A stretch of 5,921 nucleotides of DNA from Planctomycetota bacterium. Its GTDB lineage: Bacteria; Planctomycetota; Planctomycetia; Isosphaerales; Isosphaeraceae. A program made the position numbers and the translations under genes. This document shows positions 1 to 5,639 of the stretch, one piece after another. Each line of letters starts with the position of its first letter. The first letter of the stretch is position 1. The DNA is taken from contig JAJYDH010000402.1 in assembly GCA_021777685.1 (NCBI GenBank), positions 1-5,921 of the forward strand. The letters are read 5' to 3'. The notes beneath the pieces are model-generated. The model was not told the DNA's origin. It worked only from the letters and a program-made list of their open reading frames with translations, and made no database searches.

Positions 1-705
1 AGGCCGCTTGGGAGAACGACGACGGCCCCGAACTCGCCGCGCCAGGGCGTCCCGCTGGCGGGCATCCCGCCGGTCGTGCCGGCCCCCTCGGGCTCGGGCG
101 ACGTGAGCCTGGGCGTCGCCGTCTCGGCCGACGCGGCGGCCGGGGGGACCGTGACCGCCCGGAAGGCCGGCGGCCTCCGCGACATGGCGATGGAGGTCGA
201 CCCCGACGCCGTCGGGGTCAAGATGGCCCTCCAGCACCTGGCCAAGGCGATCAACATCGCCTTCCAGACCGACTACGGCGAGAACTACCTGGAGTCGGTC
301 TACCAGGCGGCCATCGTCCGGAACGGCGAGATCCACATCGTCCACCGCGAGTACTTCGGCTTCCGCGAGACCTGGTTCGGCCAGCTCGGGATGCTCCTCC
401 GGTCGATGCAGCTCACGTTCGAAGGCCCCGACCCCGCCTCGCCCGAGGGCCAGAAGCGGATCGCCGAGAAGGGCCCGGCCACGATCCGCGGCCTGTTCAA
501 CCTGCTCGGCCGCAAGCTCGACCTCGTCGCCGAGTTCGAGGACCGCGTCCCCGCCTACGTCGAGCAGATGTTCGACCGGCTGGAAGCCTCCGGGATCATC
601 GTCGGCTGGGACCGCGACGACTGGGAGATCTGGACCACGACCATCGGCCTGAACATCCGGATCTCGCCGAAGCCGGAGGAGATCGTCGGCGGAGAGCCCG
701 GTTGA
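1..705 (+). CDS. Unrecognised protein, C-terminal part (5' end outside window)
   Basis: The frame is open from the first base and stops at TGA 703-705, giving 234 residues. The true start is probably upstream: the in-frame GTG at 76 and ATGs at 184 and 190 have no well-spaced ribosome binding site. The first 60 or so residues are rich in Pro, Ala, Gly, Ser and Thr and look like a disordered linker. From about residue 62 the sequence becomes a compact mixed alpha/beta domain with many aromatic and charged residues (for example NYLESVYQAAIV, HREYFGFRETWFGQLG, WDRDDWEIW). I see no signal peptide or membrane segment in this part, and no cysteine or obvious catalytic motif. I do not recognise the family and assign no function. 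Codon use is typical of the window (strong G/C at third positions), so the frame is credible as coding. It is convergent with the gene at 782-1852 and is followed by a GC hairpin. Confidence 0.75.
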   Translation, partial: RPLGRTTTAPNSPRQGVPLAGIPPVVPAPSGSGDVSLGVAVSADAAAGGTVTARKAGGLRDMAMEVDPDAVGVKMALQHLAKAINIAFQTDYGENYLESVYQAAIVRNGEIHIVHREYFGFRETWFGQLGMLLRSMQLTFEGPDPASPEGQKRIAEKGPATIRGLFNLLGRKLDLVAEFEDRVPAYVEQMFDRLEASGIIVGWDRDDWEIWTTTIGLNIRISPKPEEIVGGEPG

Positions 706-718
706 TCGGACGTCGGGA

Positions 719-747
719 CCGGGGTCGCGTGCGTGTCGCGACCCCGG
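719..747. terminator. GC-rich hairpin between convergent genes
   Basis: Positions 719-729 (CCGGGGTCGCG) pair perfectly with 737-747 (CGCGACCCCGG), giving an 11-bp stem with a 7-nt loop. It starts 14 nt after the stop codon of the plus-strand gene and ends 35 nt before the stop of the minus-strand gene, the expected place for a bidirectional terminator. There is no T-run on either side, so it is not a canonical intrinsic terminator; it may act with Rho or simply protect 3' ends. Confidence 0.55.
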
Positions 748-781
748 ATCATCCGCCGTCATCCCGGCGAGGCCCGGGCGG

Positions 782-1852
782 TCAGCGCGGTTCCAGCGCC
801 TTGATCCGGGCGGCGGCGGTCTTCGCGGCGTCGGTGGCCGGGAAGTCCTTGACCACCTTCCGGTAATGGTCGAGGGCCAGGGCGTTCTTGCCGCTCTTTT
901 CGAAGTTCTGGCCGAGCCGGAGTTCCCGGCCGGCCTTGACCTCGGAATCGTCCCTGGTCGGGGCGGGCTTGGCGGAGTCGGCCGGCTCGGGGGCGTCGCC
1001 GGCGGGTTCGGCCTTGGCCTTGGCGGCGGCCTTCCCGGTCATCGGGGCGGATTTCTTGGCCTTGGGCTCGTCGAAGAGGCCGTCGAAGGAGCCGTCGTCC
1101 TTGCCCTTGGAGGCCGGCTTGGCGTCGGCCTTGCCCTTGCCGGGGTCGGCCTTGGCGAGGGCGTCGGCCTTGGCGGCGTACTTGGCCGGGTTGTCGTTGA
1201 ACTCATCGCGGCAGCCGGTGCAGCAGACGGGGTACGACTTGCCCTGATAGCTGACGGTCATCGACGCCGCGCCGCCGGTCATGATGCACTTGGGCAGGTC
1301 GGCCCCGCCGCCCCCGGCGGCGAACGACTCGCCCTCCTTGGTCAGCCCGACGGTGATGACGTTCTTGTACTGGGGGGCGCCGGGCTCCTGGAGTTCGGCC
1401 TGGAGGGTGTAGCGGATCTTGTTGCTGTTGGGGCGGATGACGATCCGCTCCTTGCCCTCGGGCGTCTCGCCCACGCGGTCAAATGTCAGGATCTTGTTGT
1501 CGGGGCTGAATGCGCCGACGAACTCGACGGGCTTGCCGGCCGCGTCGGTCCCCTTGAGGTGGTATTTCTTGGCGGCCTCGTCGAAGGTGAGCTGCCCCTT
1601 GGTCAGGGTCTTGTCGCCGTCGAAGTTGACGGAGAGGCCGACCGGCCTGCCCTTCTCGAACTTCCAGGCCCAGCCGTGCGACTCCTGCCAGCCCTTGAAC
1701 TTGTTGGCGGTCGGCTGGGCCGTCCCCTTCCAGCCGCCGATCATGTGCTCGAACGGCAGGAATGGCGCCGGGACCTCATCGACCGGGCCGGCGAGCGCCA
1801 GCCAGCCCAGGGCCGAGATCATCATCACCGACACCGCGATCAAGCCTCGCAT
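782..1852 (-). CDS. Secreted lipocalin-like (DUF1579-type) / YHS-type / TPR-like fusion protein
   Basis: This encodes 356 residues from the ATG at 1850-1852. That start has a good ribosome binding site (GGGGAGGG on the minus strand, 1859-1866, 6 nt away) and opens directly into a signal peptide: MRGL, a hydrophobic core to about residue 20, and a likely cleavage after ALA at 21. An upstream ATG at 1892-1894 also has an AGGA-type site but would bury the signal peptide. Residues about 31-178 contain an HMIGGWKGTAQ opening and repeated beta-strand patterns, resembling DUF1579/lipocalin-like proteins. Residues 186-226 look like a YHS/TRASH metal-binding domain: C189, then YQGKSYPVCCTGC with C210, C211 and C214, then F218 and PAKY. 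A Lys/Ala/Asp-rich linker of about 75 residues follows, and residues 307-356 form a helical TPR-like pair (HYRKVVKDFP). The YHS call is fairly firm, the N-terminal family moderate. Family knowledge suggests metal binding in the periplasm; the substrate is unknown. It lies 117 bp downstream of the copper/haem protein gene on the same strand, with no convincing promoter in the gap. Confidence 0.85.
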   Translation of the reverse strand: MRGLIAVSVMMISALGWLALAGPVDEVPAPFLPFEHMIGGWKGTAQPTANKFKGWQESHGWAWKFEKGRPVGLSVNFDGDKTLTKGQLTFDEAAKKYHLKGTDAAGKPVEFVGAFSPDNKILTFDRVGETPEGKERIVIRPNSNKIRYTLQAELQEPGAPQYKNVITVGLTKEGESFAAGGGGADLPKCIMTGGAASMTVSYQGKSYPVCCTGCRDEFNDNPAKYAAKADALAKADPGKGKADAKPASKGKDDGSFDGLFDEPKAKKSAPMTGKAAAKAKAEPAGDAPEPADSAKPAPTRDDSEVKAGRELRLGQNFEKSGKNALALDHYRKVVKDFPATDAAKTAAARIKALEPR

Positions 1853-1919
1853 CGCAGACCCTCCCCGAGCCGACCCCACCGCCCGTAGACCCATGCATCA
1901 TCCTACTAGGAGGGGGGAC

Positions 1920-2006
1920 ATGAGCGAAAGGGGAAGATGGGGACAAGTAACCCGATCCATCGTCGCCGGTCAGGGCTTCCAGTCGGCCGGGGCGTCGTCG
2001 ACGTAA
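1920..2006 (+). CDS. Candidate small ORF (28 residues), doubtful
   Basis: An ATG at 1920 is preceded by a textbook ribosome binding site AGGAGG (1908-1913) with 6-nt spacing, and the frame runs 28 codons to TAA at 2004-2006. The peptide begins MSERGRWGQVTRS and has no membrane segment or known motif. It is antisense to the last 37 bp of the 1970-3814 gene and diverges from the 782-1852 gene. The ribosome binding site is the only support; chance is quite possible in G-rich DNA. Confidence 0.2.
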   Translation: MSERGRWGQVTRSIVAGQGFQSAGASST

Positions 2007-3814
2007 TCTAGATATCCCATCATCATCTCTTGAAACGACTGCTCGCCCCAGCGGACGGCCTGGCCCGGGTCGGGGTTGGCCGGGTTGTTGACGGAGTTGT
2101 CGAAGTGGGCCACGCAGTCGATCCGTGTGCCCTTGGGGATGGCCTTGGGCTCGGCCAGGACATACGCCGATTGCCAGCCGAAGTCGTAGGCGGGCACCGA
2201 GAGCAGGACCTCGCTCCGCCCGTCGGGGTAGGTCGCGGTGTACTTGAAGTCCTTGCCCCGCAGGTGCATGTGGGGCGAGAGGCTGTACAGGTGGACGTCC
2301 GACGGGAACGTCTGCGAGGACCTGACCTCGTGGTCGTCCGCCCCGGCGGGGATCTCGAATCTCCTCTGCTCGATCGGCCGGGTGTGGGCTCGGTGCTTGA
2401 CCGGCGCTTTCGCGAAGACCAACCCAATCTTCGAGCGATCCGTCCGGGGGGTGCCGTCGGGCGTGTAGTGGATCTGGAAGACCAGCTTGGAGCCGGCCGG
2501 GACCTTCTTGGCGATGCCGTCGGGGTACGACGTCGGGATGTCGCCGGGGACGTAGGCGGCCAGGTGCTCGAACGAGCCGCGCCCCCGCCCGTTCTCGCCC
2601 AGTGCCTGGACGTAGACGATGACGTGGTGGACGACCGACCGGACGTCGGGCCGGATCTCGGCGGCCTGGACCCACATGTCGCGGTCGAAGCCCGAGGGGA
2701 CGCCGACGGTGATGTAATCCACCACCCCGACGGCGGGCACCTCGTTGGGGGCCGGGATCTCGAAGACGACGTCGGGCTTGCCGATCGACCAGCCCTCGGG
2801 GAACGTCCGGGCGGGCGGGATCTTGCCCGCGTCGCCGAGCGGCGACCCCTGCTCGACCCAGGCCAGGAGCGTGACCCGTTGCCGGGGGGTCAGGCTCCGG
2901 TCGTTGGCGAAGTGCCCGTACCGGGGGTCGGCATGCCAGGGGGGCATCCGCCGCTCCTCGACGACCTCGGCGATCGACGACGACCACTTCCGCGCGTCGT
3001 CGTAGCCCAGCAGCGAGAACGGGGCGGCCTGGCCGGGCCGGTGGCACGCCTGGCATTTCTCCGCGACGATCGGCGCGACGTCGGCGGCATACGTGACCGG
3101 GCCGACCGCGATCGGGCCCTCCTGCTTCGCCCGTGCCTCGAACGCCTCGACGATCGCCGGAGGCGCGGGCCGGACCCTCCGGGCCACCGTCGCCTTCCGC
3201 TCGACGCGCTCGATCGGGCAGCCGGCGACGGGCGTCGAGGCGACCTCGACCGGCTTCTTCGCCAGGACGGCCTCGATCGCGTCGGCCAGGTAGTTCCTGG
3301 TCGGGGCGGGCTTGCGGGTCCCGACGCCGTACTGGTCGTCGATCGCCCCCCGGTAGCGGACGACGGCCCGGCCGTCGAGGACGACGACCTCGCAAGTCCG
3401 CGCCGCCCCGGCCAGGTCGGCGACGGCGTTCCTCGGGTCCTTCAGGACGGGGAAGGTGACGCCGTGCTCCTTCGCGTGGCGGGCGACCTGTTCGGCGGTC
3501 TCGGAGGCGTTCGAGTTGATCGCCAGGAAGACGAAGCCTTTCGGCTCGTAGGTCTTCGCCAGCTCGACCAGGCGGGGCAGGTAGAGGTTGCCGACGGGGC
3601 AATCGATGCCGGTGAAGACCAGGACCGCGCCCGGCCGGCCGGCGAAGCCGTAGAGCGAGACCGGCCCGCCCCCGTCGGCCTTCGAAAGCGTGAAGTTCGG
3701 CATCGGCTTGCCGACCCGGAGGTCGACCGGCCGTTCCTCGGCGCGGAGACCGAGGCTCATCGTCAGCCCGATCGCCGCGAGGCCGAACATCCGCCATCGC
3801 TTCCGACCCATCAT
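1970..3814 (-). CDS. Secreted redoxin / cytochrome c / PHM-like copper monooxygenase-type fusion
   Basis: This encodes 614 residues. The start at 3812-3814 is chosen because GAGGGGGGG lies 6 nt upstream (3821-3829) and the ORF opens into a signal peptide (MMGRKRWRMF, core GLAAIGLTMSLGL, likely cut near RA/EE at 25). The ATG at 3809-3811 is equally possible; one at 3893-3895 would add 27 unlikely residues. Residues about 33-190 are a redoxin (AhpC/TSA-like) domain with C72 in GIDCPVGNLYLP; C141 sits in TCE where the usual cis-Pro TPE is expected, and GCPIER follows at C199. Residues about 240-325 form a cytochrome c-like domain: C254-Q-A-C257-H258 for haem, with M290 in RRMPPWHADP as possible axial ligand. 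Residues about 345-614 match copper type II ascorbate-dependent monooxygenases (PHM/DBM): HH at 396-397, H449 in FQIHY, HMH at 515-517, and M597 in QEMMMGY. All six expected copper ligands therefore appear present. The likely location is the periplasm. Redox chemistry is inferred; the substrate is unknown. Confidence 0.9.
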   Translation of the reverse strand: MMGRKRWRMFGLAAIGLTMSLGLRAEERPVDLRVGKPMPNFTLSKADGGGPVSLYGFAGRPGAVLVFTGIDCPVGNLYLPRLVELAKTYEPKGFVFLAINSNASETAEQVARHAKEHGVTFPVLKDPRNAVADLAGAARTCEVVVLDGRAVVRYRGAIDDQYGVGTRKPAPTRNYLADAIEAVLAKKPVEVASTPVAGCPIERVERKATVARRVRPAPPAIVEAFEARAKQEGPIAVGPVTYAADVAPIVAEKCQACHRPGQAAPFSLLGYDDARKWSSSIAEVVEERRMPPWHADPRYGHFANDRSLTPRQRVTLLAWVEQGSPLGDAGKIPPARTFPEGWSIGKPDVVFEIPAPNEVPAVGVVDYITVGVPSGFDRDMWVQAAEIRPDVRSVVHHVIVYVQALGENGRGRGSFEHLAAYVPGDIPTSYPDGIAKKVPAGSKLVFQIHYTPDGTPRTDRSKIGLVFAKAPVKHRAHTRPIEQRRFEIPAGADDHEVRSSQTFPSDVHLYSLSPHMHLRGKDFKYTATYPDGRSEVLLSVPAYDFGWQSAYVLAEPKAIPKGTRIDCVAHFDNSVNNPANPDPGQAVRWGEQSFQEMMMGYLDYVDDAPADWKP

Positions 3815-3988
3815 CGTCCGCCCCCCCTCGTCCCCGGCCGGGCCGCCGGCCCCCACCTCCGCGAGCCGCCGGCCGAGCAAGTCATTTCCCATGCCAACCT
3901 CATTACCCGCGACCGATGGCAAGGTTTCAGGATTCCGCCCGGTCGCCCGATGAACCGGGGTACGTTGTGGGATTCTGGCGTAAGCCAG

Positions 3989-4107
3989 TTTGGAGTGCGG
4001 GAGCTTGCTCCCGCTTTGGGGCCCCGGAGCTTGCTCTGGGCGCGACAAGCTCGGCCCGCGGAGCAAGCTCCGCTCCGGAAAGCGGGAGCAAGCTCCCGCA
4101 CTCCAAA
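3989..4107. repeat. Palindromic repeat element, copy 1 (119 bp, 29-bp TIRs)
   Basis: The ends are perfect 29-bp inverted repeats, 3989-4017 and 4079-4107, with outermost sequence TTTGGAGTGCGGGAG. Each end itself contains the palindrome GCGGGAGCTTGCTCCCGC or its complement. Nested inside is a second 12-bp inverted repeat (4025-4036 with 4061-4072) and a degenerate fifth CAAG-type unit near 4045-4052. The whole can fold as one long hairpin or as several small ones. No coding capacity and no clear target-site duplication are seen. Its ends are identical to those of the element at 5461-5604, so it belongs to a dispersed family, probably a REP/MITE-like non-autonomous unit. Confidence 0.9.
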
Positions 4108-4192
4108 GGACGCCGGACAGATCCCCGAACCTCGACGGGCATCATCGACGGCCAGCCCTCCCACGCCTGGGTGCCAACGAGGTCGAAAACTC

Positions 4193-4405
4193 GAACCAAC
4201 CCGATGATCGGCGCCTTCCCTTCGCTCGAAATGAGGAACCCAACGCGGACCCACCGACCCGACAACACGAACCCAGCTTGGCGCCATCGACCGACCCCGA
4301 ATCGCAGGACGAAGCCAACTTGAACCTATCGCGCGGCCCGTCCCTAAAAGGCGAACCCAACACGATCCCACCGACACAGCCGACACGCACCAAGACCAAC
4401 CCAAC
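4193..4405. repeat. Degenerate ~42-bp tandem repeat array
   Basis: The motif GAACCCAAC or a close variant recurs at 4193, 4236, 4269, 4311 and 4353, with a related GACCAACCCAAC at 4394. The steps are 43, 33, 42, 42 and 41 bp. Two units continue with similar sequence: CGGACCCACCGACC after 4236 and CGATCCCACCGACA after 4353. The rest of each unit has diverged. Read on the minus strand it gives a meaningless 14-residue periodic peptide (GSCWVR, GSSWLR, APSWVR), so it is better seen as a decayed non-coding repeat. Its origin is unknown. Confidence 0.55.
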
Positions 4406-4519
4406 GTCATCGCCACCCCGAGCGTCCCGCGATCGCGTCCGATTCGTCGTCCGTCCGGGATATATTCGCGCCGGCAGGGGCGTCGACATCACACTTTTTG
4501 CACGATTCCCCGGGCGGTT

Positions 4520-4912
4520 TCAGGGGCCGGCGATGTTGATGATCCAGTAGAAGCCGGAGATGACGGCGGCCGGCAGCCCGACGATCGCCACCAGGACGAA
4601 CGCGACGTTGATCCCGAGCCCGAAGGCCCACGCCAGGAAGCCGACCACGCCCCCTCGATGGATTCCCCACCCCCTCAACCCTCGGGTGGCCCTGGCCCCC
4701 AGCTTCCCCGCCAGCGAGACCGACCCGACGAACGCGCTCCCCAGGATCGAGGCGAGGATCACCAGGACCCAGGGCTTATTCGACCCTGCCCCCAGCGTCC
4801 GGATCGACGCGAAGACCAGGGCCGACACCAGGACCGCGACCGTCAGGTGCCAGAGCTTCCAGCGAGCCCTGGTCGAATCGACCGCCCGCGTCATGCTGCT
4901 CGGCTCGATCAT
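4520..4912 (-). CDS. Small integral membrane protein (130 residues), unknown function
   Basis: This encodes 130 residues from ATG 4910-4912, with an AAGGGTGG-type ribosome binding site just upstream, to TGA at 4520-4522. An internal ATG at 4892-4894 has weaker support. About four hydrophobic segments are visible: residues 20-38 (following RARWKLWHL), 47-68, and a long stretch 88-127 that could form two helices. The loop at 69-86 is rich in Arg, Lys and Gly and is probably cytoplasmic by the positive-inside rule. The RWKLWHL lead-in resembles N-terminal membrane anchors common in planctomycete hypothetical proteins. There is no catalytic motif and no cysteine. The gene lies 66 bp downstream of another small membrane protein on the same strand, so the two are probably co-transcribed. 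I do not recognise the family. Confidence 0.75.
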   Translation of the reverse strand: MIEPSSMTRAVDSTRARWKLWHLTVAVLVSALVFASIRTLGAGSNKPWVLVILASILGSAFVGSVSLAGKLGARATRGLRGWGIHRGGVVGFLAWAFGLGINVAFVLVAIVGLPAAVISGFYWIINIAGP

Positions 4913-4978
4913 CGTCCACCCTTCGACTTCAAGAGAGGGTCAGGGTCCGCATGCGGCCCGCCGGCCGTGGCAGGAGGC

Positions 4979-5278
4979 TCACGGGATGGCCCACCGGACG
5001 AGCAATGCGCCGGCGAACAGCAGGCCGAGCATCGCCAGGGAGCCGAGCGCCAGCACGACGACCGTCGCCGCCAGGGCCTCGACGTGCGCGGCGAGGTCCC
5101 TCGCCTCGCCGAAAGCTCCGACGGTCTGGAACAGGGCCATGATCGCGGCAAGGCCGGAGAGGGTCGCCCCGAGCCCCGTGAAGAAGACGATCACCGCGAC
5201 CCGGCCGACCTCCTCGCGGGCGATCCCCAGCACGGTGCCGATGACCAGCACGGCGAACAACAGGTGCGAGATCCGCAT
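4979..5278 (-). CDS. Small integral membrane protein (99 residues), unknown function
   Basis: This encodes 99 residues from ATG 5276-5278 to TGA at 4979-4981. The start is chosen because GGAGGG lies immediately upstream and because the MRISHLLFAV opening is a familiar planctomycete N-terminal pattern. The frame is also open upstream to an ATG at 5354-5356, but those 26 residues are hydrophilic, lie over the predicted promoter and lack a good ribosome binding site. Three hydrophobic helices are likely: about 4-20, 26-50 and 68-96. An acidic and basic amphipathic loop (GEARDLAAHVEALAA) lies between the second and third. There are no cysteines or metal motifs. The gene is the first of a probable two-gene unit with the 4520-4912 gene. 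The function is unknown. Confidence 0.75.
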   Translation of the reverse strand: MRISHLLFAVLVIGTVLGIAREEVGRVAVIVFFTGLGATLSGLAAIMALFQTVGAFGEARDLAAHVEALAATVVVLALGSLAMLGLLFAGALLVRWAIP

Positions 5279-5326
5279 CGGCCCTCCGCCTCGTCGTTCA
5301 TCGCACGGGCTCTCCGAGACGGCCTG

Positions 5327-5356
5327 ATTGTAGAGAAAGCGGGCGATCCCGGCCAA
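5327..5356 (-). promoter_or_regulatory. Candidate sigma-70-type promoter of the membrane-protein pair
   Basis: On the minus strand, TTGGCC (5351-5356) is followed after 18 bp by TACAAT (5327-5332). The -10 box matches TATAAT at 5 of 6 positions and the -35 box matches TTGACA at 4 of 6. Transcription would begin near 5320 and give a leader of about 40 nt ending in the ribosome binding site of the 4979-5278 gene. Planctomycete promoters are poorly defined, so this rests on the general consensus. Confidence 0.45.
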
Positions 5357-5412
5357 TCCAATGTGCCGGCCTCGGTCGTACGGAATCCGGCAAGATGGCC
5401 AAACTCCGGCCC

Positions 5413-5639
5413 GATTTAGGATCGTCGATTCAATAACGTCCCGTTTTCACGGCGAACTCCTTGGAGTGCGGGAGCTTGCTCCCGCTTTCACGGAGGGAGC
5501 TTGCTCCCGCTTTCACGGAGGGAGCTTGCTCCCGGATCTGTCGGACATCCGCGGCCGGGAGCAAGCTCCCGGGGACAAAGCGGGAGCAAGCTCCCGCACT
5601 CCAAAACAGGAAGTTATTGAATGAGTGATCCTTAAAATC
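5413..5639. repeat. Outer imperfect inverted repeat enclosing repeat copy 2
   Basis: The left arm contains GATTT (5413-5417), AGGATC (5418-5423), ATTCAATAAC (5428-5437) and GTCCCGTTTT (5438-5447). The right arm contains, in complementary order, AAAACAGGAA (5603-5612), GTTATTGAAT (5613-5622), GATCCT (5627-5632) and AAATC (5635-5639). The 10-bp and 6-bp blocks pair perfectly; the inner block pairs at 8 of 10; the 4-nt spacer between the first two blocks does not pair. About 15 nt on the left (5448-5462) have no partner. The symmetry thus continues well past the 28-bp TIRs of the inner element. Confidence 0.65.
5461..5604. repeat. Palindromic repeat element, copy 2 (144 bp, 28-bp TIRs)
   Basis: Perfect 28-bp inverted repeats lie at 5461-5488 and 5577-5604, and they are identical to the ends of the element at 3989-4107. 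Inside, the 14-bp palindrome GGGAGCTTGCTCCC occurs three times in exact 25-bp steps (5470, 5495, 5520), joined by CGCTTTCACGGA. Its complement GGGAGCAAGCTCCC occurs twice, also 25 bp apart (5557, 5582). The centre (5534-5556) is unique. The element sits between the 3' end of the sulfatase gene and the promoter of the membrane-protein pair. It has no coding capacity; frames open across it give repetitive peptides only. Confidence 0.9.

Larger units (their letters stand above)
3815..4519. other. 705-bp intergenic region, no credible gene
   Basis: No frame here looks coding; those that are open are carried by repeats. From left to right it holds the G/C-rich leader of the 1970-3814 gene with its ribosome binding site (3821-3829), a small hairpin CTGGC-GTAA-GCCAG (3975-3988), the palindromic repeat element (3989-4107), and the A/C-rich degenerate repeat array (about 4193-4405). 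The final 110 bp contain the 10-bp palindrome CGCGATCGCG (4428-4437) and a short AT-rich patch (GATATATTC near 4458, CTTTTT near 4494). I found no convincing promoter for the 1970-3814 gene and no hairpin-plus-U-run terminator for the 4520-4912 gene. Confidence 0.7.

Noticed and set aside
866..1888. Plus-strand frame open for 340 codons across the YHS-type gene
   Set aside because: It is a Gly/Leu/Val-rich shadow of the minus-strand gene, which has a signal peptide, ribosome binding site and YHS motif.
1776..3797. Minus-strand frame open for 673 codons overlapping the copper-protein gene in another phase
   Set aside because: The translation is Arg/Gly/Pro/Ala-rich with no domain, while the overlapping frame contains CxxCH, HH, HMH and redoxin motifs.
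3989..4107. Complete insertion sequence
   Set aside because: At 119 bp with no coding capacity it cannot encode a transposase, and no target-site duplication is visible.
2030..4207. Plus-strand frame open for 725 codons across the copper-protein gene
   Set aside because: It is exactly antisense to a gene with clear domains and ligands. Its product is a monotonous Arg/Asp/Gly/Val-rich sequence, as expected from the complement of a GC3-biased gene, and it runs on into the repeat element.
4490..4519. Intrinsic terminator for the 4520-4912 gene from the CTTTTT patch
   Set aside because: On the transcribed minus strand this reads as an A-run, not a U-run, and no stable stem precedes it.
3916..4550. 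Several frames crossing 3916-4550 with peptides such as ECGSLLPLWG or REQAPALQ
   Set aside because: They are translations of the palindromic repeat element and the tandem array; similar peptides appear from the copy at 5461-5604, the signature of repeat-derived false genes.
4560..5419. Two long plus-strand frames across the membrane-protein pair
   Set aside because: They are low-complexity Arg/Pro/Asp-rich products antisense to two frames with clear transmembrane patterns and ribosome binding sites.
5461..5604. CRISPR array, because of regularly spaced 14-bp repeats
   Set aside because: The 25-bp period leaves only 11-bp identical spacers, the repeats switch strand halfway, and there are no cas genes.
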